From Triparma columacea (taxonomy: Eukaryota; Sar; Bolidophyceae; Parmales; Triparmaceae), in assembly GCA_030267965.1 (NCBI GenBank), contig BRYA01000276.1:1-14251 (forward strand): a DNA stretch of 14,251 nt. The letters are read 5' to 3'. Under the pieces are notes generated by a model. It did no database searches. It was not told where the DNA came from and saw only the letters and a list, made by a program, of their open reading frames with translations. The position numbers and the translations under genes are program-made. Shown here in pieces: positions 1 through 8,617 of the stretch. Each line of letters starts with the position of its first letter. The stretch's first letter is position 1.

Positions 1-1
1 C

Positions 2-1600
2 TCAGATGGTATCTATAATGACGCCACTAACGACGCTACTAATGACGCCACTAATGACACATCCGATGGTGACTCAGGATCAGACGACGATGTGGACATG
101 GAGGTTTCTGAGGGGGAGGAGGACCCCTCCATGAAGTCCGTCTCTGGGACTCTCCTGTCTACCCTCCTGGATCCGATCCCTCCCTCTACCTGTTTCTCAA
201 AGTACTTCGAAAAGAAGCCCCTCCTTCCAGAGTACCCCCACGACCCGTTCCTTCCCGAAAGGACGTCGAGGAGATGCTCCTCCGCCAGTCCCTCCGTTAT
301 GGCGTTGACCTCAACGTCACCAACGCGGTGGACGGAGTCCGTCAAACATTATACCTGCTCCCTTCCGCCGGCGGGGACCCTGTCGTTGCGGAGTCCAAGG
401 ACGTCATGACCAACCTCGAGTCCGGCTGCTCCGTCCGGCTGCTCTGCCCCCAGATGTACTCTGACGACGTTTGGGAGCTCTGCTCGATCCTCGAGACGAC
501 CTTCGGCTGCATGGTCGGTGCGAACGCTTACCTCACTCCCACCGCGTCCCAGGGGTTTGCGCCCCACTATGACGACGTGGATGTCTTCATTCTTCAGCAG
601 GAGGGCAAAAAGAGGTGGAGGGTCTACCCCCCCCCTCAAGGGTGAGGTCCTCCCCCGCACTAGCAGCAGGGATTTCAGGGAGGACGAGATCGGTAAGCCC
701 GTCCTTGACGTGGTGCTGGGGGAGGGGGGCCTCCTCTACCTTCCCAGGGGCTGGATCCACCAGGCCGTTACAACGAGGGAGGACACCCACTCCCTACACC
801 TCACCGTGTCATGCATGCAGGACTGGTCGTGGGCCTTCATGCTCGAGGAGGTTCTACCCGAGGCTGTGAAGCGCGCCTGCGCAGGGGCTGGGGCTGAGGG
901 TGAGGGGATGAGGGCGGGCATACCGAGGGACTTCCTAGATTACATGGGGGTCATGCACGATAACGATTGGGCCATCAAGGACGTAAGGCGGAATGGAGGG
1001 GTCGTTGAGAACGATGAGAAGACCAAGGTGAGTCATATAATCTTCTCGCAGCGAGGTGAGCCCCCCTTATTTCTGACCCCCTTCGGTCCTCACTAGGTTC
1101 GGAAGAGGACTCAATTCCGAAAGCTCCTCAAGGCTAAGCTCTCGCTCGTTGTCGACTCTGCCCTCCGTCTTGCCGATTGGGGTGCCGACGAGATGGGGAA
1201 GCAGTTCCTCTGGGATCGCCTCCCCCCCGCCTACAGCGAGGAGGAGAAGGCTGACACCTCAGATGGCCAGCCAGGCGCGCCCATCTTCCCCGAGACAATG
1301 GTGAGGATTTCTCGCGACGGCATCGCCCGGGTTGTCGTCGAGGGGGACAAGGCGGTAGTGTACCACTGCGGAGACAACGACCGCAAGTACCACAGCAACC
1401 CCCTCTCTCCCCTCGACTTTGAGCTCGACGACGCCCCAACCATTGAGTGCCTCTTCAAAACTGTCGCTCCCAGGTGGATCGCCGTCAAGGACCTGCCCCA
1501 TCCACCGGCTGAGGACTTCGATGATAAGGTGGACATTGTGAAGGCATTGTTTGAAGAGGGGATAGTCGCAATTCGCCAGGTCGAGGGAGTGAGGAGGTGA
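2..1600 (+). CDS. RIOX1: NO66/RIOX1-like JmjC ribosomal oxygenase, 5' partial, two apparent frameshifts, one intron
   Basis: Probable Fe(II)/2-oxoglutarate-dependent protein hydroxylase of the NO66 (RIOX1) type. Animal members act in the nucleolus and hydroxylate a histidine of ribosomal protein uL2; histone demethylation has also been claimed. The JmjC core is clear: the segment SQGFAPHYDDVDVF has the HxD iron ligands (His codon 565-567, Asp 571-573). EGKKRWRVY follows with the likely 2-oxoglutarate lysine. Downstream are LLYLPRGWIHQA (distal His codon 758-760) and a GIPRDFLDYMG block typical of NO66. The C-terminal winged-helix-like part runs to the stop at 1598-1600. The frame is open to the left edge, so the N-terminus is missing; the visible start is acidic. 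Reading moves from frame 2 to frame 1 near 245-262 and back near 627-640. A 69-nt phase-0 GT-AG intron spans 1028-1096. Family assignment is from remembered homologues. I cannot tell whether the frameshifts are errors or real decay. Confidence 0.85.
1028..1096 (+). other. Intron in the NO66-like gene
   Basis: GTGAGT donor at 1028 and a CACTAG acceptor ending at 1096; 69 nt, phase 0. It contains an in-frame TAG at its 3' end, so read-through would truncate the protein. Removing it joins ...NDEKTK to VRKRTQFRKLL in the same frame. A second GTGAG at 1056 could serve as an alternative donor. Confidence 0.8.
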
Positions 1601-1665
1601 ATGGAATAGTTTAATTAGATTTCTTTACAACAATGCAATTATTATCGTCCTTCTTTCTCCTCCTT

Positions 1666-4600
1666 CTACTCAATCTTCTTCAGCAATTTCCCCCATACCT
1701 TCTTGCGTTCCTCCACCTCCTCTTCCCGTTTCTTCAGCTCCCCTTTCAAGTTCTCGTGGTCCACTTCTAGTGCTTTCATCTTCATCTCTTTCTCCTCATC
1801 GCTAGTCTCTGTGGGCTTCTTCTTGTAGTAGCAGACCTTCTTTCTGCAATTGTCGAGCGCTAACGTTGCCTCCTTTGCCGCCTTCTTAGCTTGACCAACA
1901 AACCTCGTTTGAAGTTTCTTCTTCACTCTATCCTTCTCTTTTTTTTCCTTGCCATCAGTCAACGCAAACCACTCCCCCCACAAAATCTCCAACTTCTCCG
2001 CCTCGCTTTCCTCCTCCGTTTCCCCACTCTCGGCCTCCCCACTCTCGGTCTTGTTCTCTTTCTCCATGATTTCTTCGTCCCCGTCATTGTCGTCCCCTCC
2101 CATGTCGAACTGGTCGTCGTCGCCTCCGGGGACAGTTCCTTCGTCATCTGCGAACCTGCCCCCGACCGGCTGCTTCTCTCCAGGGGTGAAGGCCCAATCA
2201 TCCACGTCAGGATTGAAGTAAACAGGATCGGCGAAGGCACCGTCGGCGGAAACTACCTCAAGGTCGGAACCATTGCACGTCACGACGCAGGGGAACGTGC
2301 CCTCGTCCTCCCAGGTGACAGAGATCTTAGATCCCTCGGTGATTCTCTTTGCGCTCTCCGGGTTGAGTTCCAGAACGACCGTGAATGTACTTTTCGACGA
2401 GGAATCAGCCGTGACTGGTTTATAGTACGGTTTGCTTAAACCTTCTCCAGCATCGGCTGATTCCTTCTTGAACTTTACTTGCAGCGAGGTTGTGTGGCCT
2501 ACTCCAGTCCACTCCTGAAGCTTTGAGGGTGTGACAAAGCTCCTGTAGTATAGGACCCCTTCGCCCTTCTTATTCGACCCCATGCTAACTAGGACTATCA
2601 AAGGTTGCAGGTCAGGCTGGTCATTAGAAGTGATGCTCATAGTCCCTAGATCTTCGTTGGATTCTTTACGCCAGTTCGAACCCTTGTTCAAACCATGAAG
2701 TGAAAGGGCCCAAGCTTCGTTATTTTCCTTCCCTGCCTTGATTAAATCCTGCTTCTTAGCGTCGGTGAGGATGTCCCAGCCAGGATGCTTTTGAACTGCC
2801 TCAGAGGACGGGCTCCACTGACCGCCCGTCCGAGAACCATGAAGTGAAAGGGCCCAACCTTCGTTCATTTCCTTCCCTGCCTCGATTAAATCCTGCTTCT
2901 TAGCGTCGGTGAAGTTGTCCCAGTCAGGATGCTTTTGAACTGCCACAGAGGACGGGCTCCACTGACCGCCCCGGACTCTGCTCGCGTGAGTGAAGCCCCC
3001 GCTGATTCCGGTTGTTGGCGACCCGTACTGCTTGGCGGCATTGCCAAGCCCGCTCATCATTATGGTACCCACAGCCTCAAGAGCCTCGAAGACGAAGAGA
3101 CAGAGCACCTTGGGCGCCTCCTTCGCGAAATCAGGCGCCTTCGCGAACGCCATGGAATCCGTCATCTCCTGTTTTTGCGTGCGGGACCTAACTGTCGTGG
3201 TTGTCATGCCGATTTTGTTCTGATGATTGATGGTAATGAGAGCGTAAAGGCCCGGCTTGTCCTTATGCTTGTCAAAGTCCGCGTTGGGGAAGAGGTCGAT
3301 GAGAGACTCGTGCTCCTTTGTGAGGTTGTCGGGCGCCTCTTTCTTGCGCCACTCGGCGAAATCCACGCACGCCTTCTCAAACTTCACCTCCGGGTGAAGT
3401 ACGTTGAAGAAGAGGGATCGTACAAGGCTGAAAATCGAGTTGGAGCCCGCGACCTCCATCCCCTCTTTCCCCTCCACCCCCTCCACCCCCTCCACCCCCT
3501 CCATCCCCTCCATCTCCTCCTTCTCCTCCAGCTCCATCTCCTTGCTGTCCCCGTTCCCTGTCCCCGCAGGCTTCTCAATGTTAATTACATTTCCGCACCG
3601 CAACAGAATCTCACCAGCGTTGAGAAGTTCGACCGCATGGTTGAGGGATGCTGGATGCGTTTGGGTCTTGGCGGTGTTGCACATGGCGTCCTTCTTCAGT
3701 GCAGTCTTGAGCCCGACCACGATGGCCTCGCGCTGGTCGCCCTTGCCGCCCACCAAGTTCTCGACTCTAAAGCAGGACATGTAGCCGTTCTGGGGAACAA
3801 AGCTAATGTCTGAGCGGGTCGCCTCGAGCATAATGACAATTGACCCCGAAGTCTCTTCTTCGAACATCCTGACGGTGTCACCGCGGAGGAGGTCGGCTTG
3901 CACGAGCGAGTTCCACGTAGGAGCTGTGGCGCAAAACTGCTGTATTAGGCAGTGAACGAAAATCTTGCCTCCAGCCTTGACTTCCAGCGCCATCGCGCTC
4001 ACGGTCAGGTGGGCAGAGCCCGCCTCGTAGGTGCTGTTGCGCACGATGCCGAAGTCGGCAAAGCCGGCCATGAAACCTTCTCTGCGGCCGTACTCATCAA
4101 TGCCGATGACGGTCTTCTCCTGCCCAGGGACCAGGTCGCAAGCGAAGAATTTGACGAATTTATCGGAGATGCCCGCGGCCGCCGCCATGTGCTTTATGTA
4201 CGTAGCATCTCTGTTGTCGCCGGCCCCGTACACTACGACCATCACGGGCTCCCCGTTGCTCTTCTGGCGCTCTTTCATTGCCGCCACGATGGGCTCTGCA
4301 AATTTCTTCCTATCCTCGTCGACGAAGTTCTCTGCACAGTAATTTTGCAGCGCCGACTCCTGCTGGCTCGAGTTGGAAAGCTCCTCGACCGCACTTCTCT
4401 GCTTCGCCAGGTTGGCTTTGCATTGGTCGGGCGTCCCTAGGGGGCCGTGACTGGACTTTTTACGGAAGCAACTAAGGAGCGGTTTGAACTCGTCGAACTT
4501 CGTGTCCCTCGGCACAGGGGAATTGAGAAGGGAGTCGTCAGAGGCGTTAGAGAACTGGTCATCGTCGGCTGGTGAAGGGAGGAGGTTGAGGGGGGAGGGG

Positions 4601-5072
4601 TTGAAGGGAGTTAGTGGGGATACGAAGGTGGGTGGCGTGAAGATGATTGCGACACATTATTTCTATACGATTCCACTCTCACCGATTACTTTGTGACGTC
4701 TTAACGTAGCCGCGACTGCGAAGTTGTCAGAGTCAGAGTCAGAATCTGACCCTGCACCATCGTTGCTGGTGAAGGCCTTCTTAGTGGACTTGGCCTTTTT
4801 GGTTGAAGGGGGCTGAAGTAGAGGAGCGCCGCGACAGACGAGTTAGAATAATATAACAGTGTGAAGTCCCAGCCATGTATGTGTCATATCACCAAACCTC
4901 CCCCTCCCCCTCCCCCTCCTTCTCCCCCTCCCCCTCCGTTCAACTCTTCTTGTTTCTTGCTCATGTCGACACTCATCGTTACCCCCCTTAACTCTTCTTG
5001 TTGCTTCATTCCTTGCGCAACTCTCACCTTCTTCGATCTCCCTTTCCTCTTTCCATTTCTGGTGCATACCAT
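1666..5072 (-). CDS. Unrecognised 1025-residue nuclear-type protein, three exons (5028-5072, 4683-4812, 1666-4568)
   Basis: I do not recognise this protein. The ATG at 5072-5070 opens a 15-codon basic exon (KRKGRSKK, NLS-like). A 215-nt intron (4813-5027, phase 0), a 43-codon Lys/Ser-Asp-rich exon and a 114-nt intron (4569-4682, phase 1) lead into the large exon with the frame kept. Without splicing, the large frame has no ATG near its 5' end and only a GTG at 4515. From about residue 165, VMVVVYGAGDN, a later FACDL and ALEVKAGGKIFVHC resemble the order of a SAM-methyltransferase-like Rossmann fold; this is weak. Further on are a Glu-Gly low-complexity run (about 402-430), two tandem 48-residue repeats (about 590-685), an acidic stretch (about 858-912) and a charged Lys/Glu-rich C-terminus likely to form coiled coil. 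An in-frame ATG at 5180 is less likely because it lies beyond the shared upstream element. The 3' end converges on the NO66-like gene, 65 bp away. Confidence 0.75.
2691..2978 (-). repeat. 144-bp tandem duplication inside the 1025-residue protein gene
   Basis: Two adjacent copies, 2691-2834 and 2835-2978, differ at a minority of bases and keep the frame (48 codons each). Both encode GGQWSPSS.AVQKHP.WD followed by TDAKKQDLI.AGKE and WALSLHG. The differences are mostly scattered single bases. Confidence 0.9.
3451..3540 (-). repeat. 9-bp-type low-complexity repeat encoding Glu-Gly-Met/Val
   Basis: Repeats of CTCCACCCC/CTCCATCCC on the + strand encode runs of MEGVEG on the - strand within the 1025-residue protein. 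This looks like an expandable in-frame minisatellite forming an acidic flexible linker. Confidence 0.8.
4569..4682 (-). other. Intron 2 of the 1025-residue protein gene
   Basis: GTGAGA donor at 4682, a pyrimidine-rich tract and a CCTTCACCAG acceptor at 4569; 114 nt, phase 1. It contains a TAA in the downstream frame at 4657-4659, so unspliced reading from exon 2 fails. Splicing joins HKVI to ADDDQFSN through a split GCC codon. Confidence 0.7.
4813..5027 (-). other. Intron 1 of the 1025-residue protein gene, G-rich on the sense strand
   Basis: GTGAGA donor at 5027 and a CTACTTCAG acceptor at 4813; 215 nt, phase 0. The middle (about 4897-4938) is a GGGGGA-type microsatellite on the transcribed sense. 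It also holds two imperfect copies of AACAAGAAGAGTT. Confidence 0.65.
4897..4938. repeat. CCCCCT microsatellite
   Basis: Tandem CCCCCT units interrupted by a TTCT, within intron 1 of the 1025-residue protein gene. G-rich on the transcript, so it could form a G-quadruplex. Confidence 0.85.
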
Positions 5073-5114
5073 TGTGGTCGAACTAAATTTTTGGATTGAG
5101 GGCTTATGGGTTAG

Positions 5115-5171
5115 CAAGGGAGAGGGATGGTGCGTCAATGTTGCGTCAATGGCGTCTGTCTGCCCGAGATG
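5115..5171 (-). promoter_or_regulatory. Short diverged copy of the shared upstream element, 5' of the 1025-residue protein gene
   Basis: It matches the core of the two long upstream repeats: AAGGGAGAGGGATGGTG is identical to the 12.5-kb copy. TGCGTCA, a second GCGTCAAT and CTGCCCGA follow in the same order. On the gene's sense strand this gives two TGACGCA motifs and then a CT-rich block. It ends about 43 nt upstream of the ATG at 5072. A promoter or leader role is inferred from position only. Confidence 0.5.
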
Positions 5172-5180
5172 CCAAATCAT

Positions 5181-5524
5181 AATATGAAACTTATCATCGT
5201 AAAAAGGGCAAAGGTCAAAAAATCAGTCAATGTTAAAACCGTTGGAGCCGAGAGATCAAGGAGAGGTCTTTCTTTAGCTTCCATGGGCCTGAGATGATGT
5301 GAATTTAATTGTACGGAACAAGGACTACCGAGATGAATGTGTTGTCCTTGCAATTATGTTGTCGGACCTACCTGGAACACAGGGGAAAGGTAAATTATTT
5401 TTAAGGCCCTGGTAAAACTTTTTGAAGCCCCTTCCCCCTTTCCTCGGGACCTATCATAAATTTACTCCAGGAGGATTTATTTTGATCAATTATTTTCTCT
5501 TCATAACATAACGTCCAATATCCA
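5181..5524. other. Spacer between the divergent 1025-residue gene and the lectin fragment
   Basis: AT-rich. It may hold the far end of the diverged upstream element (up to about 5215). No coding exon, RNA gene or clear repeat was seen in the rest. Confidence 0.5.
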
Positions 5525-5903
5525 ATGTCCGCGCGTTATACTGCCTCGGAAGTACGTTTCGTGTCTTCCTTAGTGGATTGGCATACTGCTCGCTCAGACT
5601 GCCTTTCCAGGGGTGAGGATCTAATTAGCATATCGAACTCGGCCGAGCAGGATGTGGTCATGAGCGTGTGTCAGAGCAACGGTGGGTGCAGCGGTAATAT
5701 ATGGATTGGCCTCAACGACTTCACTGTCGAGCACACCAGGTGAGTGGGGAAGAGGGGGGGGCTGGAACAGAAAAAAATCTGCGGGGGAAAGGCATTTAGT
5801 CTGGCCCACCTCTCCTAGTAACGCTGACCACCGCTGTCTTAGTCGCCATCTGACGAGAAAGCAGCGTAGGGTACGTCTTGTACTTCAAACAAATCTTTCT
5901 TGA
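5525..5903 (+). pseudogene. Truncated C-type lectin domain gene or relic
   Basis: The first 71 codons from the ATG at 5525 read as the N-terminal half of a C-type lectin-like domain. They show WHTARSDCLSRGEDLISI, an Asn/Ser-Glu segment, V..VC and then WIGLND. A GTGAGT donor follows at 5740. An acceptor at 5818 (TCTCCTAG) would give a 79-nt phase-2 intron and a 28-codon basic tail ending at 5903, for 99 residues in total. The half expected next in the fold (WSDG-type loop, Ca2+/carbohydrate-binding residues and the last cysteines) is not found in any + frame before 6217. No signal peptide is visible. Either it is a decayed fragment, or the rest was lost or lies in an exon I cannot see. The domain call is good; whether the gene is expressed is unknown. 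Confidence 0.55.
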
Positions 5904-6217
5904 CAAGGACAATGAGGAGTAAAACAGGGAATTAATAAGTACCTGGGTAGCGAATAAAAACATGCCCATCTTCCACCCAGTTACGTTGCTGCACCCTTCA
6001 ATCCTTCCCAATCCCTCAAATCGACCCAAAGAGTCGCATGGACCCTATATACACAGACTTCCTCTCAACGTCCTCGGTACTGTCGCCTTCCTCCCTCTAT
6101 ATATTCAAAAATACTATAGCTTCGAAACAACGTTCATCACTCAGAATTGTGATGTTGAATTGTCAACGCTTAATTAACAAACATTTTGCATTTGCCCTCC
6201 TCCCTCCACCCAGCGCT
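5904..6217. other. Spacer between the lectin fragment and PYROXD1 3' end
   Basis: No supported gene. Short open frames on the + strand are low-complexity and resemble no family. AT-rich stretches near 6100-6180 may contain the 3' UTR of PYROXD1, but no signal can be named. Confidence 0.4.
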
Positions 6218-8583
6218 CTAGTCAAAGTAGTCCTCTATGTCAACGGCGTCGTCCAGTAGTTCGAACCCCAGTGCGTCTACGTTGATCCTGCTCAGCATGA
6301 CCTGCTCGAACGTGTCCGCCAGGGTCGTGCTGTCCCCCACCAGCATCGCCCCCACGATCCTCCCCCCTTTTACTACGACCTTCGTGTACTCGCCGGCCGT
6401 GACCCTGGTGAGGACCTTGATACCCCCTTCCAGCTCATCTACGTTTTTCTCCACCGCAAAGGGAGGTGCAGCCCCCCCTTCTTGCCCCCCTTCCCCCTCG
6501 GCCCCCCCGGCCTCCTCCTCTTCCAGCTCTACGTCCTCCCCGTCCTTACCCCCCTCCCTTGCTACCCTCTCAAAGTTCTTCCCCCCCTCCTTCAGAAGTC
6601 CCCTCTCCGTAACCACGAACCCGTTGATCTGTTCCTTTGTGATTTTCTGAGCATTGTAAAGCCCCAGGAGGACGACCCTCTTCGTTAGGAAGTACGTGCT
6701 GTGGCCAAACATCTCGAAGCAGAAGTCGCTCATTAGATCGTCGGAGATTCCCAGCATGCAGTGGGCCGCGAACTGGCCCTGGAGCCGGCCCTGGCTCCAC
6801 AGATCCATCTGGTGGAAGAGCTGCGAGGAAGAAGGGCCAAGGGCGTGTTATGTCCAAAGGGGGAGGGGGGGAGGGGGGGAGGGGGGGAGGAGGGTAGGGG
6901 GGGAGGAGGGTTAAGCATATGTATAATAACTTCTCCCCCCCCCCATTCCCACCTCCTCGTATGTTCCCTCCACCCGATCTCCTCCCCCCCCTCCCCCCTC
7001 TTCCTCACCTCGCTCTCCCTTTCGAATGCTTCCATTTCGCAGCAGTCCCCCGCCGCGTATATTCCCTCCACGTTCGTTTCCATAAATTTGTCCACCACAA
7101 CCTTCCCCCCCCTCCCCCTCCTGACCTTGGCCGAGCACTCCCCGAGGGCCGCGTCTAGGACGGCCCTAGGCTCTACACCGCAGGCTACGACGACGGCGTC
7201 GCAGGGTACGAAGGCGCCGTCTGTTAGCACGAGCCCGCTCTTGCCCAAGTGGTGGGCCGACGAGGCCTGGTTTGGGGGGGGGAGGGGGGGGGAGGGGGAG
7301 GGGGAGGAGGGGAGGTTGACGGACTTGGTTAAAGTGCCGTTGACGAGGGAGGCATAGACGAGGGAGGAGTAGTGAATCTTCAGATTACGCGACCGAGGGC
7401 AAATGCCTTTTGCAGATGGGGGGGCGACTGGGGTCTCATTTGACGAGGGTTCGCTGTGTTCCGGAGAGGAGTTGGGTGAGTGAGATAAGTGGAGGGGGAG
7501 GGGTCGACTTATTTTTGTCGTCAGTGAAAATGCTCACCTCATGGGAATGCAGAATGCCCCGGGTCCGCATGAGTGGCACGCGCACTTCGCGTTTGTGAAT
7601 GTGAATACGTCTTCTGGTTTGCTGCTATTGTTTGGGTCAGCCGCTTCTTCGCCTGCCCTGAACTTGTCGAACCAGTTGGGTCCAACTGCGCTCCCGTAGG
7701 GAGGTGAGTTTGGGAGTGCCGCCGTCCTCTTTAAGCGCTTGGCTGCAGGGGGCGATTGTGGGGGGGGGGTTGATGACGCTGACCCTTCCTCCTCTTGCAC
7801 CTTATCAACCTCCTCGTGCACCTTGCCCTCCTCCCCGACCTCCGACCCCCCCTCCCCCTCCCTGTCCCCTTCTACCACCATCCTATCACCCAGGGAGGGC
7901 AGTAGAAAAGCCGCCGCGGTCGCGTCCAGGAGTGCGTGGCCTACAAACTTGTCCCTGACGATCCATTCCACCCTGGTCCCTCCCCCCCCCTGCGTCAGGG
8001 CGTGAACGACTTCCATGGCGATGCCCCCGTTTCCCACGACGGCGACGGACCTGACGCGAGGGTCCTGGAGGAGGAGGCGGAGGTCCCTGACGCTGTTTGC
8101 GTCCCTTATCACATTGAGGAAGTTGGGGGAGGAGGAGAACAGGGAGGGGGGGAAGGGACCCAGCGTAGGGGAAGAACCGACGGCGAGGCAGAGCTTCCAG
8201 TACTTAATCTCCTCGCACCTTCCCCCCCTCCTCACTGTCACTATCCTTTGGTCCTCCCTAATCCCCTCCACTCTCCCAATTACAAGCTCTACTCCTGGGA
8301 ACTTGTCCCTGAACATCTTCTCTGTTATGTCCTCTACAGTAACGTTTCTTGAGAATTTGAATTTGTCTGCGTGTGTGGCTGCGTGGTTGTTGCCTTCATC
8401 ATCCTCTCCATCATCATCCTTCCCAAGCTTTAAAGTGCTTGTAGCTGATATCAACATTACAGATATTGACGTTGAAAGAGTTGTAGGGAGTTGAGATATA
8501 CGGATAAGTAGTTCCTCACAGCATGATACTCCAGCAATTCCGCCTCCTACAACGACTATTCTTTGTGGACTTCTTTGCTTCAT
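6218..8583 (-). CDS. PYROXD1: PYROXD1-type pyridine nucleotide-disulfide oxidoreductase, three exons (7538-8583, 7009-7453, 6218-6820)
   Basis: FAD/NAD(P)H-dependent oxidoreductase of the PYROXD1 family. The animal enzyme is nuclear/cytosolic and has been linked to protecting the tRNA ligase complex from oxidation. The ATG at 8583-8581 is followed at once by the dinucleotide fold IVVVGGGIAG (residues 9-18). A second nucleotide fold, VVGNGGIA, lies near 182-189, then GSAVGPNWF, ACGVEPR and GIYAAGD (the second FAD motif). The C-terminus ends in DIEDYFD, as in animal PYROXD1. Introns 7454-7537 (phase 2) and 6821-7008 (phase 0) restore one 697-residue frame. This is longer than the roughly 500 residues of animal members because of acidic and Pro/Ser-rich inserts: after about residue 54, about 236-286, and a Pro-rich loop encoded by the G/A tract at 7274-7315. 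An upstream TTG-initiated extension was not used because an ATG stands just before the first fold. It is the only - strand gene in the central block without the shared upstream element. Confidence 0.9.
6821..7008 (-). other. Intron 2 of PYROXD1 with self-complementary G-rich and C-rich halves
   Basis: GTGAGG donor at 7008 and a TTCCTCGCAG acceptor at 6821; 188 nt, phase 0. On the sense strand the 5' half is runs of G with A. The 3' half is runs of C with T (+ strand G-rich block 6858-6911). The two halves can pair around an AT-rich loop near 6912-6932. Confidence 0.75.
7454..7537 (-). other. Intron 1 of PYROXD1
   Basis: GTGAGC donor at 7537 after CCCATGAG, and an AACACAG acceptor at 7454; 84 nt, phase 2. 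This acceptor is the one nearby that fits the phase and keeps the next exon open. Other AGs near 7428 and 7407 are out of phase. Confidence 0.65.
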
Positions 8584-8617
8584 CGTCGGAACAATTGGTG
8601 TTGATGCTCTTTGTTTT

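Noticed and set aside
642..678. 37-nt intron in the NO66-like gene as the only explanation
   Set aside because: It restores the frame, but it would remove residues that align with animal NO66 and is much shorter than the other introns. A homopolymer indel is preferred.
2929..3813. 294-codon open frame on the + strand
   Set aside because: It is antisense to the 1025-residue protein gene, with Leu/His/Pro-rich low-complexity content from complementary repeats. No family resemblance.
1666..4515. GTG start at 4515 for the large - strand frame
   Set aside because: The gene is eukaryotic. The frame continues upstream with coding-like sequence to a good acceptor, and two further exons lead to an ATG.
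5073..5180. Upstream in-frame ATG (5180) for the 1025-residue protein
   Set aside because: It would make the shared upstream element coding in this gene only. The composition between the two ATGs is not convincing.
4884..5180. Glycine-rich protein ending in a Gly run on the - strand
   Set aside because: The Gly run comes from the intronic GGGGGA microsatellite beyond a clear GTGAGA donor.
6237..6650. Ser/Pro-rich frame on the + strand
   Set aside because: Antisense shadow of the last PYROXD1 exon.
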